DNA of 64,000 nt from Dryomyza anilis (taxonomy: Eukaryota; Arthropoda; Insecta; Diptera; Dryomyzidae), in NCBI GenBank assembly GCA_951804985.1, contig OX638130.1, forward strand, positions 117,131,593-117,195,592, written 5' to 3'. The position numbers and the translations under genes are program-made. This document shows, one piece after another, positions 23,016 through 35,598 of the stretch. How positions within the stretch are numbered: the stretch's first letter is position 1; each line of letters begins with the position of its first letter. The notes beneath the pieces are model-generated. The model was given only the letters and a program-made list of their open reading frames with translations. It had not been told where the DNA came from and ran no database searches.

Positions 23016-24913
23016 AATATTTTTCAATCACTAGCTCTTTTCAACGATAACTCATAATTTTCACTAAAACATACCAAATAATCTTTTAATTAAAAGTGTT
23101 TAGTCAATGCTTGTTTAACTACGGTTTAACATTTGCTCAAACCAGAAGCAAGTCTTTAAAATAGCTCCATAAATATTCAATTTATATGCCACACATGCCT
23201 AGTCGGACAACACTCATCCTCGAGGTGTCTTCAACATAATCGCTTCGTCTAAAACAATTATGTAATCATTAAAAATCACATCAACTCACTTGGTCGTTAC
23301 TGAATATCAGTGTGGTCCCCTTTTTCCGAATGATGTTGTTGCTGCTAAAAAACAATTTACATACTTCGCATAACTCGACGAGTTAAACGAGTTTTGCAAC
23401 AAATTCCAAAAACACAGTCAAAATGACACCAACAACAACAACAAGGACAAGAACAACAACAAAAAAAATAAAAATAAATAAACGATTTTGAAGCTAATCC
23501 CTGCTGGGCATTTTGTAGCCATTTTAGCCGAGTCGACGAGCCTCGTTTGCAGCGTCCTCGCGCAACATGTCGTCATTTGCCGTCGCCGTCGCCGACGACG
23601 TATGATGACCATGGTCCACCCACAAAAAGTCCATAAACAATCTCATGCAAATTTCATACAGATTCATCGTTGTCGCTGGACGTTGTTTTATTATTATTTT
23701 TTTGTTGTTGTGAAAAACATAAAATACATTTCCTGTCCAGTGATGTCCTCGCTTCCTACACGCTTTCTCTCGTACTCTAAAATGTCGTTGGTGTTCTGTA
23801 GTATAGACGAGCGCAAGCGGGAATAAGGACATCAGCAGGATCAGCATCGGGCAGCAGCTGCTGGACAGTCAAATGACCAAACAAAGTCAACGTCAAAATG
23901 TTGGAATATGCGTGGGCGGTACATAAAGGGTCTACACCGAGAAAGAGTTACGACAACTCTCCAACTATGCAAATAGAAGATGAATTGTTTGAAAAAAAAA
24001 GGATATATATTCATACAAAATCCTTTTCGAAATAGAAATACTCTAACACAAAAAAAAAAGAAAAAATTAAACAGAAAAATTTTACAAATTTATTTGCCCA
24101 TTCAGTAGTTGGAAACCGCATGGGGATCCTTGTTTAAAACATATCCTTGTATTGCCGTTCATTTGCTGACTGCGGCTACGACTGTGCTGAAGGACGAAAG
24201 ATACAAAAAAAATGAACTTTTTCTGCCGAATTTAATCCAATAATAAATGGAATATTGCTGACCTCGGGCATTAAATTAAATGTTATCAGGCGAACGCAGA
24301 AAATTATCAGTGTTTTAACTACTGCCTCAGCCAGGAAGTAAGGTGGAAGTAAGAAGGAAGGAAGGATGTTGCGTTTGGGACCAGTTGGCCGCATGATAAC
24401 TTGCATGTCTGTTGAGTTATGAGCTGCAGCTGGAGTGTTGTTTGCATATCATTTGTTTGAGATCAGTAGTGGTTACGAACTTAAAAGGATGCAAGCACAA
24501 TTAAAATGTTCAAATTTTGGGAAGAATAAAGATGAGACTATTTAAATTTACTCAGTCCTATAATTACTGAACTAGAAGTTCTACAACATCGAATAAAATA
24601 TGTACATTTCGATTAAAATGTATATAAAAAAAGGAAAAACAAATAGAAGTAAGCCAATACTATCCAGTTTTAATAATGTAAAGAAGACCAGGCACAACCT
24701 CCAACATGTTTATTAAAAAAATATAAAAAAAACATGTAAACAAAATCCTTTTTGGCGGTGCGATCATATATTATCGACTAAAAATGTCAATTAAATGAAG
24801 AAAATTCAGCTGTCCAACATACAACAAAACATAATTACAATCTAACTTTAACGACAAATATAGAAATACTACTTTTTACTTTTAGAGTAAAAAAACAAAT
24901 AAAATTATACATC
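23016..24913. other. Island with no recognised gene
   Basis: Contains CAA-rich simple sequence near 23430-23470, a GCCGTCGCC stretch near 23580 and unassignable frames of about 107-112 codons on both strands at 23488-23847. No repeat of this window. Confidence 0.45.
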
Positions 24914-26083
24914 CCCTAGTAAAAATATTCCCGATGCAGCATCGTGAAATAATTGGGTTTCTATTTAACATTATCTTAGTTTTTAACTATTTAACATTAT
25001 CTTAGTATTTGATACTTCCTTAGGGATCTGGTGATTGAATAATTTCCTTGTCATAACGCGACCAACATAATTTGTCTACCCAAATAGGGAAAATTTTGTC
25101 TGGAGCTTTAAAGTAGTTACAATCAGGGTATACTTTACACAGAAAAAAAAATCATCAATATGATGAATTTATTCATAAATATTATGATTTTTTTCACCAA
25201 CTACAAGATTCATCCTGTTTATACCACCGTTCATTGAATGACATTTTGATGAATACATTCAATTTATACATATATGAAATTATTCGTACTATCGAACATC
25301 ATAGTGAAGAACGAAATATTCAATACAATGAATTTGAATCGTCATATGATGAATTTGTTCATAATATTTATGAATATAATATTTTTTTTAACGCGTTTTT
25401 CAAAAAAAAAAAAAAAGAAAATAATTAGAAAGAAAATTTTTTTTCAAAAAAAAAAAAAAATGTTTCGAAAAACAAAATTTTGGAAAAAAAATTCTGAAAA
25501 AAAATATTTTGATTGAAATATGGTTTAATGAACAGCATTCTTCAATATAACGAACATATATGTTGTATTTTATATTTTGGTTCATTAATATGATGAAACG
25601 TATTCTTCACATACAGTTCATCATATTGAAGAACACTTTTTCGACCGTTACCAAGCGTTGATCATATTAATGACCACATTCATAACATGGATATCGTTAA
25701 TCATTATAATTATGAATGGTTCTTCAATACAATGAATCATGGTTTGAAGAGCGGAATTCATCAATAAGATGTACATTTTTCGTTGTCATGAACATTTTTA
25801 AGAAATTTGAATATTTAACGAATATTTTATGTCATTTTAACACTGTTTTAATTTGGAAGGTTAGTGTTTTGCTCGAATAGTATCCGTGTCATAATGCGAC
25901 CAACATAATCAGTCTACCCGAATATGAAAAATGTCTACTAGGTTTGTAAAGTAGTAATAATTGGGGTATACCTTACCGTTCTCATAAACATTTTTAAGAA
26001 ATGGAAATATTTAAAGAACATTTTATACCAATTTAATATTAAAACTGTATTTATTTTGAAGGTTAGTTTTTTTTTTGCTAGGG
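24914..26083. mobile_element. MITE family C relative with internal tandem duplication and nested MITE
   Basis: Ends CCCTAGTAAAAATATTCCC (left) and the complement of CCCTAGCAAAAA (right, to 26083). Inside, a segment is present three times in whole or part: about 24960-25137, 25784-25973 and 25974-26075. Its marks are GTCATAACGCGACCAACATA, AAAGTAGT and GGGTATAC(T/C)TTAC. A family B MITE (25138-25782) was inserted after TACTTTA of the first segment. The order of events is readable: duplication of the segment, then family B insertion. Confidence 0.65.
25138..25782. mobile_element. MITE family B, nested copy
   Basis: Left end CACAGAAAAAAAAATCATCA is intact. The right end stops at GATGTACATTTTT and lacks the terminal TCTGTG seen at 4157-5020 and 51217-52961. 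The interior carries the family's TTCATCATATTGAAGAACAC and TTCTTCAATACAATGAATC blocks around a long A/T tract. Confidence 0.75.
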
Positions 26084-26236
26084 TCTTGAAAAGGCAATAC
26101 TAGGGTAAGCAAAGCAAGGAGAACCTTCGTAATCGGAACCTAATTATGTCAATTGAGAAGTACCCAATAAGGTAACTGTGTTATAATTACATTGTGAACT
26201 CGATATGTTATCTGGTTTGGGCCCCGTCAGATTCCA

Positions 26237-27060
26237 TTTTTTTTTTTTAACAAATTAACCAACGCTCAGGGGATGCCCCCTATACATGCAAAGCACTGTG
26301 TTGATCGTAAGAAGGGATGATAGGTTAAAAGGAGGCGGGGAAGATAGAGTAGTGTCGGTGAATGTTTGTTTTGAACTTGTCAATATCAAAAATGTCGGGA
26401 AAAACGGACGCAGGGAGATTGTTCCACAAACGAATCGTGCGACTGAAGAACGAATTTTTTCTATAATGCGTGGTTCTGTTGAGAGCCGAGTGGACTACGA
26501 AGAGGTGGGCTTGGTTTGACGTCCGAGTAGAACGAGAGAACACACGACCTGGTGGAATCAGCCATGTATTTCAATCGAACACTTACCGTTGTAATACCTA
26601 TGAAACAGGCTTACACACCCAACGGTCCTTTGGTGCTCATTATTAAATATATCGCACGTTGTTGAATTCGGTCCAGGAACTCCAAGGAGGATTTTGAGGC
26701 CCCTGCCCAAATGTGTGAATTGAATTCCATCTTATGCCGTATATAGGTGGTATAGACAGTGCGTAAGTCAGCAGGAGTGAAGTATGTTTTACAGCGTTTA
26801 AAAAAAACCGAGGCACTTGGCCGCTTCTTTCGACACATCAAATATGTGATCATTCCAACGGAGATCACATTGAATTGATATGTCCAGAACGTCAAGAGCA
26901 GCTGCAATATCGCAATATCCACTGCACCCATATTGAGGGGAGGGAGGGGTGAATCCATTCATTTGTGAGATAACAGACAACATTGGGCCTTGCTTGCATT
27001 AAAATCTACTCTATTTGCAACACCCCACTCGGAGATTGATTTAAGGTTATTATTGAAAGA
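26237..27060 (-). pseudogene. Non-LTR retrotransposon (LINE), 5'-truncated reverse-transcriptase end
   Basis: On the minus strand the downstream end has an A run (12 T at about 26238-26249 on the plus strand), as expected of a LINE tail. Upstream is the C-terminal part of a reverse transcriptase. It reads RWNDHIFDVSKEAAKCLGFF, DLRTVYTTYIRHKMEFNSHI, ASKSSLEFLDRIQQRA, and the conserved tail TIRLWNNLPASVFP then FKTNIHRHYS, with a stop at 26325-26327. Frameshifts break it near 26545-26610 and near 26890. Polymerase catalytic motifs and the endonuclease are absent, so it cannot move. Jockey/I/R1-like by character; clade not certain. Confidence 0.8.
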
Positions 27061-27102
27061 GGGACAAATTACAATTTATGATCAAAACTGATTTCGCTAT
27101 TA

Positions 27103-28377
27103 CACTGTGCGCACCCATTTTGTCACCAGAAATGAAAGTTACATATTCTTATGGATTTTGACATTCTAAGAATAATGGCGTTTTCAGTTTTGTCCCTACA
27201 CGTCCAGTTTCAAGGATATTTGACAAAAACCAAAAATCACGTTTTTGAGAATTCAATTGGTTGGTAAGCGTTGATTATAATGTCAGACTCTTTTTATTTT
27301 ATTCAAAACATGCATAACAGAACACAAATTATATGTACATGTCAATTTTTTAATTTCTTTAACAGGACATGAGATATGAAGCAAAAAGGACTAATTTTTA
27401 GGCTAAAAATAGACCCATTTTTGAGCATTTGTTTCTCAGTATCCAGTTGAGCACCATTATTGTGCTTTGCATTATAACTTAGCATATCTCATAGATTTCA
27501 ATCCTGTTTTATTCAAAAAAATCGTAAACGTCATAATTGGGCATAAAAAAAGTGAAAAGTTTTAGGAAATAAAATAAAAATTATTGTGCATAATAAATTA
27601 GTAGAAATGTTATTAATTCGATTTTTTTTTACTCTTTTACAATATTATTGTGGTAAGGGAGATAGTTGGGTCAAATTTATCAATTCATTGATCCTCTTTA
27701 TACCAGATATCAATCCTGATTCATAATAATATTTTACAAATACGGAAACCCATAACCGGTATCTAAAGGTCCAATTAATTGATAAATTTGACCCAACTAT
27801 CTCCCTTACCACAATATTATTATAAAAGAGTAAAAAAACGTACGAGTTACTAATATTTCTACGAAATTATTATGGTTAATAATTTTTGTTTTATTTTTAA
27901 AAACTTTTATTTTTTTTATTTTGTATGCACAATTTTGACGTTTACGATTTTTTTTAATAAAACAGAATTGATATATTTGAGATTTGCTAACTTATAATGT
28001 AAAGCACAAGAATGGTGTACAACTGGGAACTGAGTAACAAATGCTCAAAAATGTGTCTTTTTTTACCCAAAAATGAGTCCTTTTTGCATCATATCTCAGG
28101 TCCTGTTAAAGGAATTTTGAAAATTGATATGTACATATAATTTGTGTTCTGTTATGCATGTTTTGAATAAAATAAAAATTAGTCTGACATTATAATCAAC
28201 GCTTACCAACCTATAGAATCCTCAAAAACGTGGTTTTTCGTTTATCTCAAATATCCTTGAAACTGTACGTGTAGGGAAAAAACTGAAAACGCCATTGTTC
28301 TTAGAATGTCCAAATCCATAAAAATATGCAACTTTTATTTCTGGTGTCGAAAATTGTTGTCAAATGTGCGCACAGTG
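27103..28377. mobile_element. Foldback DNA transposon, 1.27 kb, CACTG ends
   Basis: The two halves are imperfect complements over almost 600 bp each (27103-27695 and about 27775-28377) around a short centre near 27735. The ends are CACTGTGCGCACCC and its complement, flanked by TTA on both sides (27100-27102, 28378-28380). CACTG ends with a 3-bp duplication are typical of the CMC (CACTA/Mirage/Chapaev) superfamily, so that is the best guess for the mobilising enzyme. No open frame. A transcript would form one very long hairpin. Confidence 0.85.
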
Positions 28378-28380
28378 TTA

Positions 28381-29427
28381 TAGAACGGGTATCTGAAGTA
28401 AAGTCTGAAGTATAAATATTGTGTAATCAATGATCAAACGGTTCCATTTGAAATCCAAAGTCGACTTACCGGGGCAAGTTTTAACAATAATAGTTTGACA
28501 CAATAGCTCTGAAGTACTGTCCTGCAAAATCCGTGTTTTAGCAACTGTATTTGAAATTCCGTCCACAAAATATTCACTACAGCATTCTACAGTATTAAGT
28601 GCATTTTGCAATGACAGTCTACAATATTATAGTGAGTCTCCCCAGCGACTTCACTGCAGTACTTGTTTTAAAATGTCTTGAAAAACAAAATCAAATAACA
28701 CTAATGTTGCTAAAAATGAACCAGTACATTGAGTAAACGCAACGAGTACTTGAAAAGGCGAACATTGAAAATAACAAATCTACCACTCGACGTTCGACGT
28801 CACTAATGTTGTTAAAAAAAAATAAAAATTTGTTAATAAAAAATTGTGAACGATAAAGCAAAAACAACCCATTGGTCGAAAAGCATTATATGCACCAAAA
28901 AAATGTTTTTCAAAAAAATTAAATAATGAAAAAAATATTTTCGGTATATTAAAAATTTTATATAAAATATTACGAGCGCATTCACAGTTCATCGTATTTT
29001 AGTATGGTATTGGTATAACATAGAAAAGTCAATTTGTTGTTGAATCGCTTATAAAAGTGAAATACTTACCACAAGTGTTGTATTTGAGAGTAGCCCTGAG
29101 ACATGTTTTTTGGTGTCGTATTTTTTGAAATGAAGGAAAATTGAAGACAAACAGTGCACATAAAATGTTAATTTATTTGTTTTACTTTTCAAATCGAGTA
29201 ATTTTTATGATAATATCAAAAAATCCTAATTTTATAAGAATCAGCTGCATTTATTTGACGAAATTAACAAGCAGAAAAGTGGTGCTCACAGTTCAATTGC
29301 CGTACTGTCGTATTCGTACAATGTCCTAACAATACCATGAAACTTTGAATACCTACGCTATATATGATTTTCTTATACCGTTTGAATTTTTTCTATATTT
29401 TAATATTAATGAAAATTCCTTAGAATA
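28381..29427. other. Island with no recognised gene
   Basis: AT-rich, with short unassignable frames only. No repeat of this window is seen. Confidence 0.45.
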
Positions 29428-29611
29428 AAGCCTGTATCACACGATTGAATAAACAATCAACTTTTAAATCAATTTTCAAATAATTTTAATATCAATCGTG
29501 TGATTGCCTAATTTTTGTATGGAAAAAAAGGCATTCACACGATTCATAATAAAGTTGTTTTTAAAATTGATTTAAAAGTTGATTGTTTGTTAAATCGTGT
29601 GATTCATGCTT
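29428..29611. mobile_element. Palindromic MITE, 184 bp
   Basis: Left end AAGCCTGTATCACACGATT, right end the complement of AAGCATGAATCACACGATT. The arms also share CAATCAACTTTTAAATCAAT, so most of the element folds into one hairpin. Flanks are similar (TTAGAAT and AAGAAT) but no clear duplication. Confidence 0.75.
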
Positions 29612-29814
29612 AAGAATGATAAAAAATGTAAATTGCACTTAGTACTCAATGTCATAAGTATTCATTTCATTTCATTGTTTGAATTTTTATTGCACAACTG
29701 TTTAGACTCTTCACTAGAACTACGTTTTGTTTGTGCTTTATTTTGACACTACTACTTGTGCTTTGTTGTTGTGAACAACACATTCGTTTGATTTTCAAGC
29801 ATATATGCATGTAC

Positions 29815-29925
29815 TCTCGTCGTGGTAGCGCGATATAGAATAACATTTTTTCAGATTTGCACCTGTCCTATGGTACCTTTTTGCTCGTAGTCCAGCACAC
29901 TAACCACTGAGATACTGACTTTAAT
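29815..29925 (-). mobile_element. tRNA-derived SINE, second copy
   Basis: On the minus strand it reads CTCAGTGGTTAGTGTGCTGG then ACTACGAGC and GGTACC, followed by the body motif CTATATCGCGCTACC. This matches the copy at 17449-17642 in the same order. The B-box region is more decayed than in that copy. Confidence 0.55.
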
Positions 29926-29954
29926 TTTAATAACTCAAATAATAATATAACAAA

Positions 29955-30002
29955 TTTGCATTAAGTTATATTATTGATCGAAATAATATAACTTAATGCA
30001 AA
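29955..30002. repeat. Perfect 21-bp hairpin
   Basis: Two perfectly complementary 21-base arms beginning TTTGCATTAAG, separated by the six bases GATCGA. AT-rich; no flanking element ends. Could be a very small MITE remnant. Confidence 0.6.
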
Positions 30003-32054
30003 TAATAATGATTCATCAGAAGTTAAGGCTACTTATAAAAAAAATGGAAAAAGAGAAATTATAATATTAAATAATCAAATCCCCTACAGTTTTGCGATAC
30101 AACGTTTTAGACGATACTGTATTACTGTCGGAAACTGAGTCGATGCCTCTACTGACCACATGCAGTTAATTGCTTTATGACCAGTTAGTTATGGATTTTA
30201 ATTTGATTTTATCCACTTAGGCGAGGTGTCGGTGCTACGGGGCTTCAGCGGCATTGGTGACGGGCGGACTTTTAAATTATGTTGTGGCGGCTGCTGTTTT
30301 CACATTTGAGCACACGTTAGGGATCAATTATTTTGAGGTGACCATGGCTTCATATCCTATAGCAGTGGAAATACCATTTTTTTAAAGCTATTTAAATCAA
30401 GTTCTTACCTAAATTTATAATAAATATTTAAGTTTTTGAAATGAAACTACAAAAACGAACTTATTAGACTGAGTGCCTTGTAGCTGTGAAACTTTTCAAA
30501 TGCGCATTACACTAAAACTAACGTCAAACACGTCAAAACTGTTAAAATACTTAATGTGCGAAAGTTTTTTGCGCGCACATGATTTTCGAAAGTGGCAACA
30601 CCTTTTCGCAAATGCAGCCAATGAATCAAAAATGTTTGCAAAAAGTTGGCAATAATGAAACAACAACAACAACGTGCTAAAGTTACGCATCACAAATCAT
30701 CAGTGTTGTGAAATTTTTATTATTCTTTGTCCGCATGTGAATTTTTATTATTAAGTAGCAAAGTTTTTGCCTTCTTCACCTGATGCCATGGCAATTGCTT
30801 TGATGCAAAAATGCTGATGTCCTTGGAAATAGTTTTTTCCCATTTCTCCCCCTTCGAATTCTTTTTGTGCGATGACAAATGTGCAAATATTTCACTTAAC
30901 ATAATTTACCATGGAAATCATGACAATCGTTTATTCATTCCGCACATTTAATTTTGCAAATAGCTTTGACCAACGGGCAGGGCAACATTGGCCGAAGGAC
31001 ATCTTTATATTGTCAGATAGAGGAATCTTTTATATGTGTTGTGTACGCAACATACTTATGGAATTTTCAATATGCTTTCAACATTTAAATTGTGCTTCAC
31101 TATATTTAATAAAATACCTTGGTAACAAATAAAATTATAAATGCCATGTCCGACAACAAATTGCGACATAATCCATAGTTGTCATTTGATTATTGGACTG
31201 GTATTTATTTTATTTTCTTTGCTGTGTCTAGACCAAATTTATCTCTGCCACACCCACTCACAAGCAACCCTTTAACTAACCCTCTCAATAACTATAGAAA
31301 TCGAAATCGGTATGTGTTTCCCATCGTCATCATCATCATCGGGTAAATTAACACAAACAAAAGTTAACAGCCGTTTAAACCATTTAACCAAAACGATTAA
31401 TCTATAAACACATAAACAACATCCTGCCATTGATATCCTGCCGTTTGCGAAAAATAAAAACGATAGTAAAATATATCCACACATGAACCAAAGCCATTGA
31501 CTCATTGGCATTACCATAAAAAAGTCAAAAGCCATTCAACGAAAAAATAAAAATCACGCAGCGATGCGCTGCGCTATATGCAAATGTTGCCGATTTCTGT
31601 TGCTCATGCAATAAAATATGGACTCATGGCTATTTGGGCGCAGGATATGCGCTATCGGTAAATGCGAGGTCGGCCATTAAACGGATATTTGGTCATTGTA
31701 TTTATGGTCGACATTGTCGTCGTTCTCGTGGTCGGGTTTTTGTAATACACAATGGTCAATCGGTCGGTCGGTGGCTTCACCAACAGCGCATTTCCGGTCG
31801 TCTGCAGTGACTTTTGGGAAATGCAAATTCTACTTAATGGATGCTGCTATGCTGGAAAATAAAAATCTTGAATTACCACTGAAGGCCTCTAAATAGTATT
31901 TATCAGCTTTAATAGTTTCTGCGATTTCTAGGAAGGTAAAATTTTTAGGCAGACTCAAGTTTAGTAAAATGTAGCGAATGATTTCAAACGCACAAAAATT
32001 GTGTTTTGTATTTGATTTTCTCCCATACGCTTCACAAACCTATTCTCAATGCCA
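30003..32054. other. Island with no recognised gene
   Basis: No repeats of this window. It includes an ATC-rich tract at about 31325-31340 and GC-richer sequence at 31560-31800. Frames up to 87 codons are unassignable. Confidence 0.45.
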
Positions 32055-33380
32055 TGAATCTGACATTAAAATATTTCATAATTTCACAACCTGCTATCCC
32101 CAGAAATTTTTTTTGGCAGGATCGAGGTAGTTTTGAAACATTTTTTCCACATATCAATCAAACAAAGGCGGAGTTTGTATCAAAAGCTGTCTGTTTTATG
32201 CCCATTCCCCAAATATTGCGTGAATCAAAAATTTTGTCTGAGGACACTTCTCAAATTATTCCATTTATCTGTGTGTTTGCCGGAAATATACCCGAAATAT
32301 TCCTGAAAAATGCCAAAACATTTTTCCCAGACAAAATATTTAGTTGGGTCGAGATAGATTAGAAACATTTTTTCGACATATTTCAAATAGTCAAAGACGG
32401 AGTTCTCTGTCAGTTTTCAAAATATTCCGCAAATCTGACATTAAAATTCAACAAAATATTACAACCTGCTATACAATTTCCATAATATTCCATTTTCCTG
32501 TGTGTTTGCCGGAAATATGCCCCAAATATTTCTGAAAAATACCAAAAATGTCGTCTTGGAATCCCAGACAAAATATTTAGCAGAATGAGGCGGTTTAGAA
32601 ACATATTTTCGACATATTTGAAAAAGACTAAGACGAAGTTTGTATCAACAGTTGCACATTTTCTACCCATTCCCCAAATATGCCGTGAATCTGCCATTAA
32701 AATTCCACAACATTTCACAACCTGCACTACACTTCCCAAATTTTTCCACTTATCTGTGTGTTTGCCGGAAATATGCTCGAAATATTCTTGAAAAATGCAA
32801 AAAAAAAAAAAAAAAAAAACGGTACTACAGACAAAAAATTTAGCTGGGTCAAGGTAGCTTAAAAACATTTGTTCGATATATTTAAAATAGTCAATGGCGA
32901 AGTTTGTCCTAAGCTGTCTGTTTTCTGCTAGTTTTCAAAATATTCCGCAAATCTGCATTAAAATTCAGCAAAATATTACAACCTGCTATACACTTCCCAA
33001 AATATTCCATTTATCTGTGTGTTTGCCGAAAATATGCTCGAAATATTTCTGAAAAATGCAAAAATGTTGTCTCGGGAAGGTGAGATATTTTAAAGTACCT
33101 CAAAACAATTTTTTTTACAGGCTCGGGGCATTTTAAAATGATTTTATCGAAAGATTTCCAGCAGACAAATGCGGAGTTTGTATCAAAAGCTGTACGTATT
33201 CTGTTGCCTATTTTTTGCTCGTTACCCAAATAGGCCGGGAATCTGAGTTTAAAATTCCATGAAATTTGATATGCTTCGTCGCCTTACAAACTTCCATTTA
33301 TCTGTGTGTTTTCCGAAAATGTGACAAAAATATTCCTGAAAAATATCAGAAATGTTGTCTCGGGACCTGTTTCTAAACAT
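32055..33380. repeat. 240-bp satellite, main block of about five units
   Basis: Unit starts, marked by a GGGTCGAGG-TAGAAACATTTTTTCGAC variant, are at about 32117, 32343, 32579, 32841 and 33118, so spacing is roughly 225-280. All units share orientation with those at 9 and 20 kb. Units differ by substitutions and small indels, with a 20-plus A run at about 32798-32819. Plus-strand frames in several units give the same peptide (ICRESAIKIPQ, LPKFFHLSVCLPEIC). The last unit is most diverged. Confidence 0.85.
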
Positions 33381-33484
33381 CTTTTGACCATGCCAAAAAT
33401 ATTACCTGGGGGTAGTGACATATTGTAAATGTTTTTATAAAAGTGGTCCAGAGATTACCAGAATTTACAAATCTTGAATCGAAA

Positions 33485-34260
33485 GACTATATTCTTTCAT
33501 TGACTGCCCATTTATACGAATGTGTAGGGGTACCGAATTAAGATTTTCGTTTTAGGTGACCATAACTCGGTTCACGAAAAAAAGCATTTTTTTATTATAT
33601 GTTTAATCACAGTGTATAGAAGTGTAGATTTTTCAGCTATGTGCAAAAGTAGGCGGAATGTAGGTCAAAAGTCGATTGATCAGGATTATTTTCAATACCA
33701 GACATCGTTAGAGTACAAGTAATCTAAGTTCTGAGTTTTATTGCTGTACCTATTCTGATTTTTCTGAAATTGTGATGTCAATAAACAGAAGGACAGACAG
33801 ACATTGTATAAAAAAACCCAAGAACTAGTAAAAAATCAACCTATTACAAACTAACGACAAAAATTAATATACCTTTTCACTTTTAGTTAGATCTGTAATT
33901 ATCAAGATTTCAGCAGACAGAAGAACAGTCAGAAATTTCTTTATCAATACTTAATGATTAAGATCAACATTTCTCTGCCGGTCACGCTTTTTTCTGGGTA
34001 TTACAAACGGACAACTAAATTAATATGCCTTTTCACTTGTAGTTAAGGTATTCAGGAATGAGACATGGAAATTGCAAGATTTCAAAAGACAGACGAAACT
34101 TGCTTTGTCAATACGGGATGATCAAGATCAACATTTCTCAGCTGGACGCACATTTTTCTAGGTATTACAAACAGATGACAAGACTAATATAACTTTTCAC
34201 TTTTTGTTAGGGTATACAAATTGAGAAAATAAGATCTGAAAATTGAAAATTTATTTATTT
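33485..34260 (-). mobile_element. Decayed family A element with its end in three tandem copies
   Basis: On the minus strand the segment 33490-33560 reads TTCGGTACCCCTACACATTC, like the 3' half of family A. The segment 33700-33830 reads a GTCTGTCTGTCC core followed by the TTAGATTACTTG region. The stretch 33840-34260 then holds three units of about 155-165 bp, each containing TTAATATACCTTTTCACTTT (the complement of the family's 5' end) and CAACATTTCTC. The 5' end region has therefore been duplicated in tandem. Confidence 0.55.
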
Positions 34261-35597
34261 TATATATCAATAAAATACTGATATTCCCCACAGAGTCTCA
34301 GCTGCGCTTAAAATGGAAATACGCCAAATTGTAGCCGTTATGAAAATTCATAAAATTTATGAAATCTCGCGAAATGCATATGAGCTGCATTTGAGTGACA
34401 ACAACGAGTGGACAGACTGTCAGTTTGAATTGTCAAACATGGGGGTTACCATATTGCAAAATGACGAGGACTACAATATTTTGCAAATGTCTGCTGCGTC
34501 TGGCTGCAATTACAGATGTCGCACATTTCACTCTGGCCTTCATGCTTTCAACATATTTTTGCATTTTTAATTTCCCCAACGACGTTTGATGCAATTTCCG
34601 GACTTCACATTTAAAAAAAAAGATATAAAAAATCAACATAAAAATGCGGGTGCATATCAAAAAATAGGCAGAGGTATTTTTTAAAAATATTTTTTAACTT
34701 TCATTAAACCCCCACCAGGCGCTAAGTGGACGGGGCGAGTGAGAAGGACCTGCTAAAGATACTCGAGGGACATTTAGAGCATCTACAGAAAAATTACTTT
34801 TAAAAATTTAAACATACTAACAAAAAAAAAAAATAAGAAGCCATGTGAAAATGCAAAGCATAAAAAATAAATAAAATCCCGGAAATATTTGCTTTGCCTG
34901 TGTGTAAACGACGGAAATAACAAAATAAGCAAATTGTCTGGCAAAATAAAAATTACTTCCGAGCATGAAATTTTTCGAGGGGGGGGGAGTGATGGTTAAT
35001 ATAGGACAACAACCCACAATATTAGGTCAAACTCATGAGAAGAAGGATGTGAAGGATGTAGTGAAGTTGAAGAAATCGCAGAGCATAATGTCAAGGCGAC
35101 AAGTGGCGGGCTTGTATCCTTGTTGACTTTTCTTTTAAGATTTTTTTATTTTTCGTTTTCAAATTTCTTAGCTACCGAACCTGTTGAATTTTAGCTTGTT
35201 GCCTGGAAAAATGTTGATTTTTTCAGTTTGCCTTTTTCTTCAACATTCAATAAATTATGCAGGATTAAACAGAGTGAAAAAAAGCGAAAAATTACAGCCA
35301 ACGCTTAATATTGATGCTGATGAAGTGGCTATAAGTGGTGCGTCCTGTTGCGTCGTCTAGGATGGCATGGTGCGGTGCGGTGTTTAAAAAGGACTTTGCA
35401 TAATAATGATTTACATGGCTGACCGTTGCGATATGATGGGATTTTTATTTAAATGTATCTTTGCGGTAGTTAATTTCATTGACACGCACAAATTAATGTT
35501 GATTTAATGAGGTTTAAGGAGTTGAGCAATTATGGTAATCGATTTTTATACAAAAATGTTTAAATATTACTCTCAAGGCTTTGAGATTTATGATACA
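34261..35597. other. Island with no recognised gene
   Basis: An 85-codon plus-strand frame (34313-34570) follows a CCCCACAG that could act as a splice acceptor, but it matches no family that I recognise. A G run of ten lies at about 34980. No repeats of this window. Confidence 0.4.
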
Positions 35598-35598
35598 T

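Noticed and set aside
23488..23847. Overlapping frames on both strands as a coding exon
   Set aside because: Both strands are open because of GTC/GAC-type simple sequence; no motif or splice context.
32055..33380. Centromeric or telomeric location inferred from satellite
   Set aside because: Only a few units are present, and they are dispersed among many different transposons; nothing ties them to a centromere or telomere.
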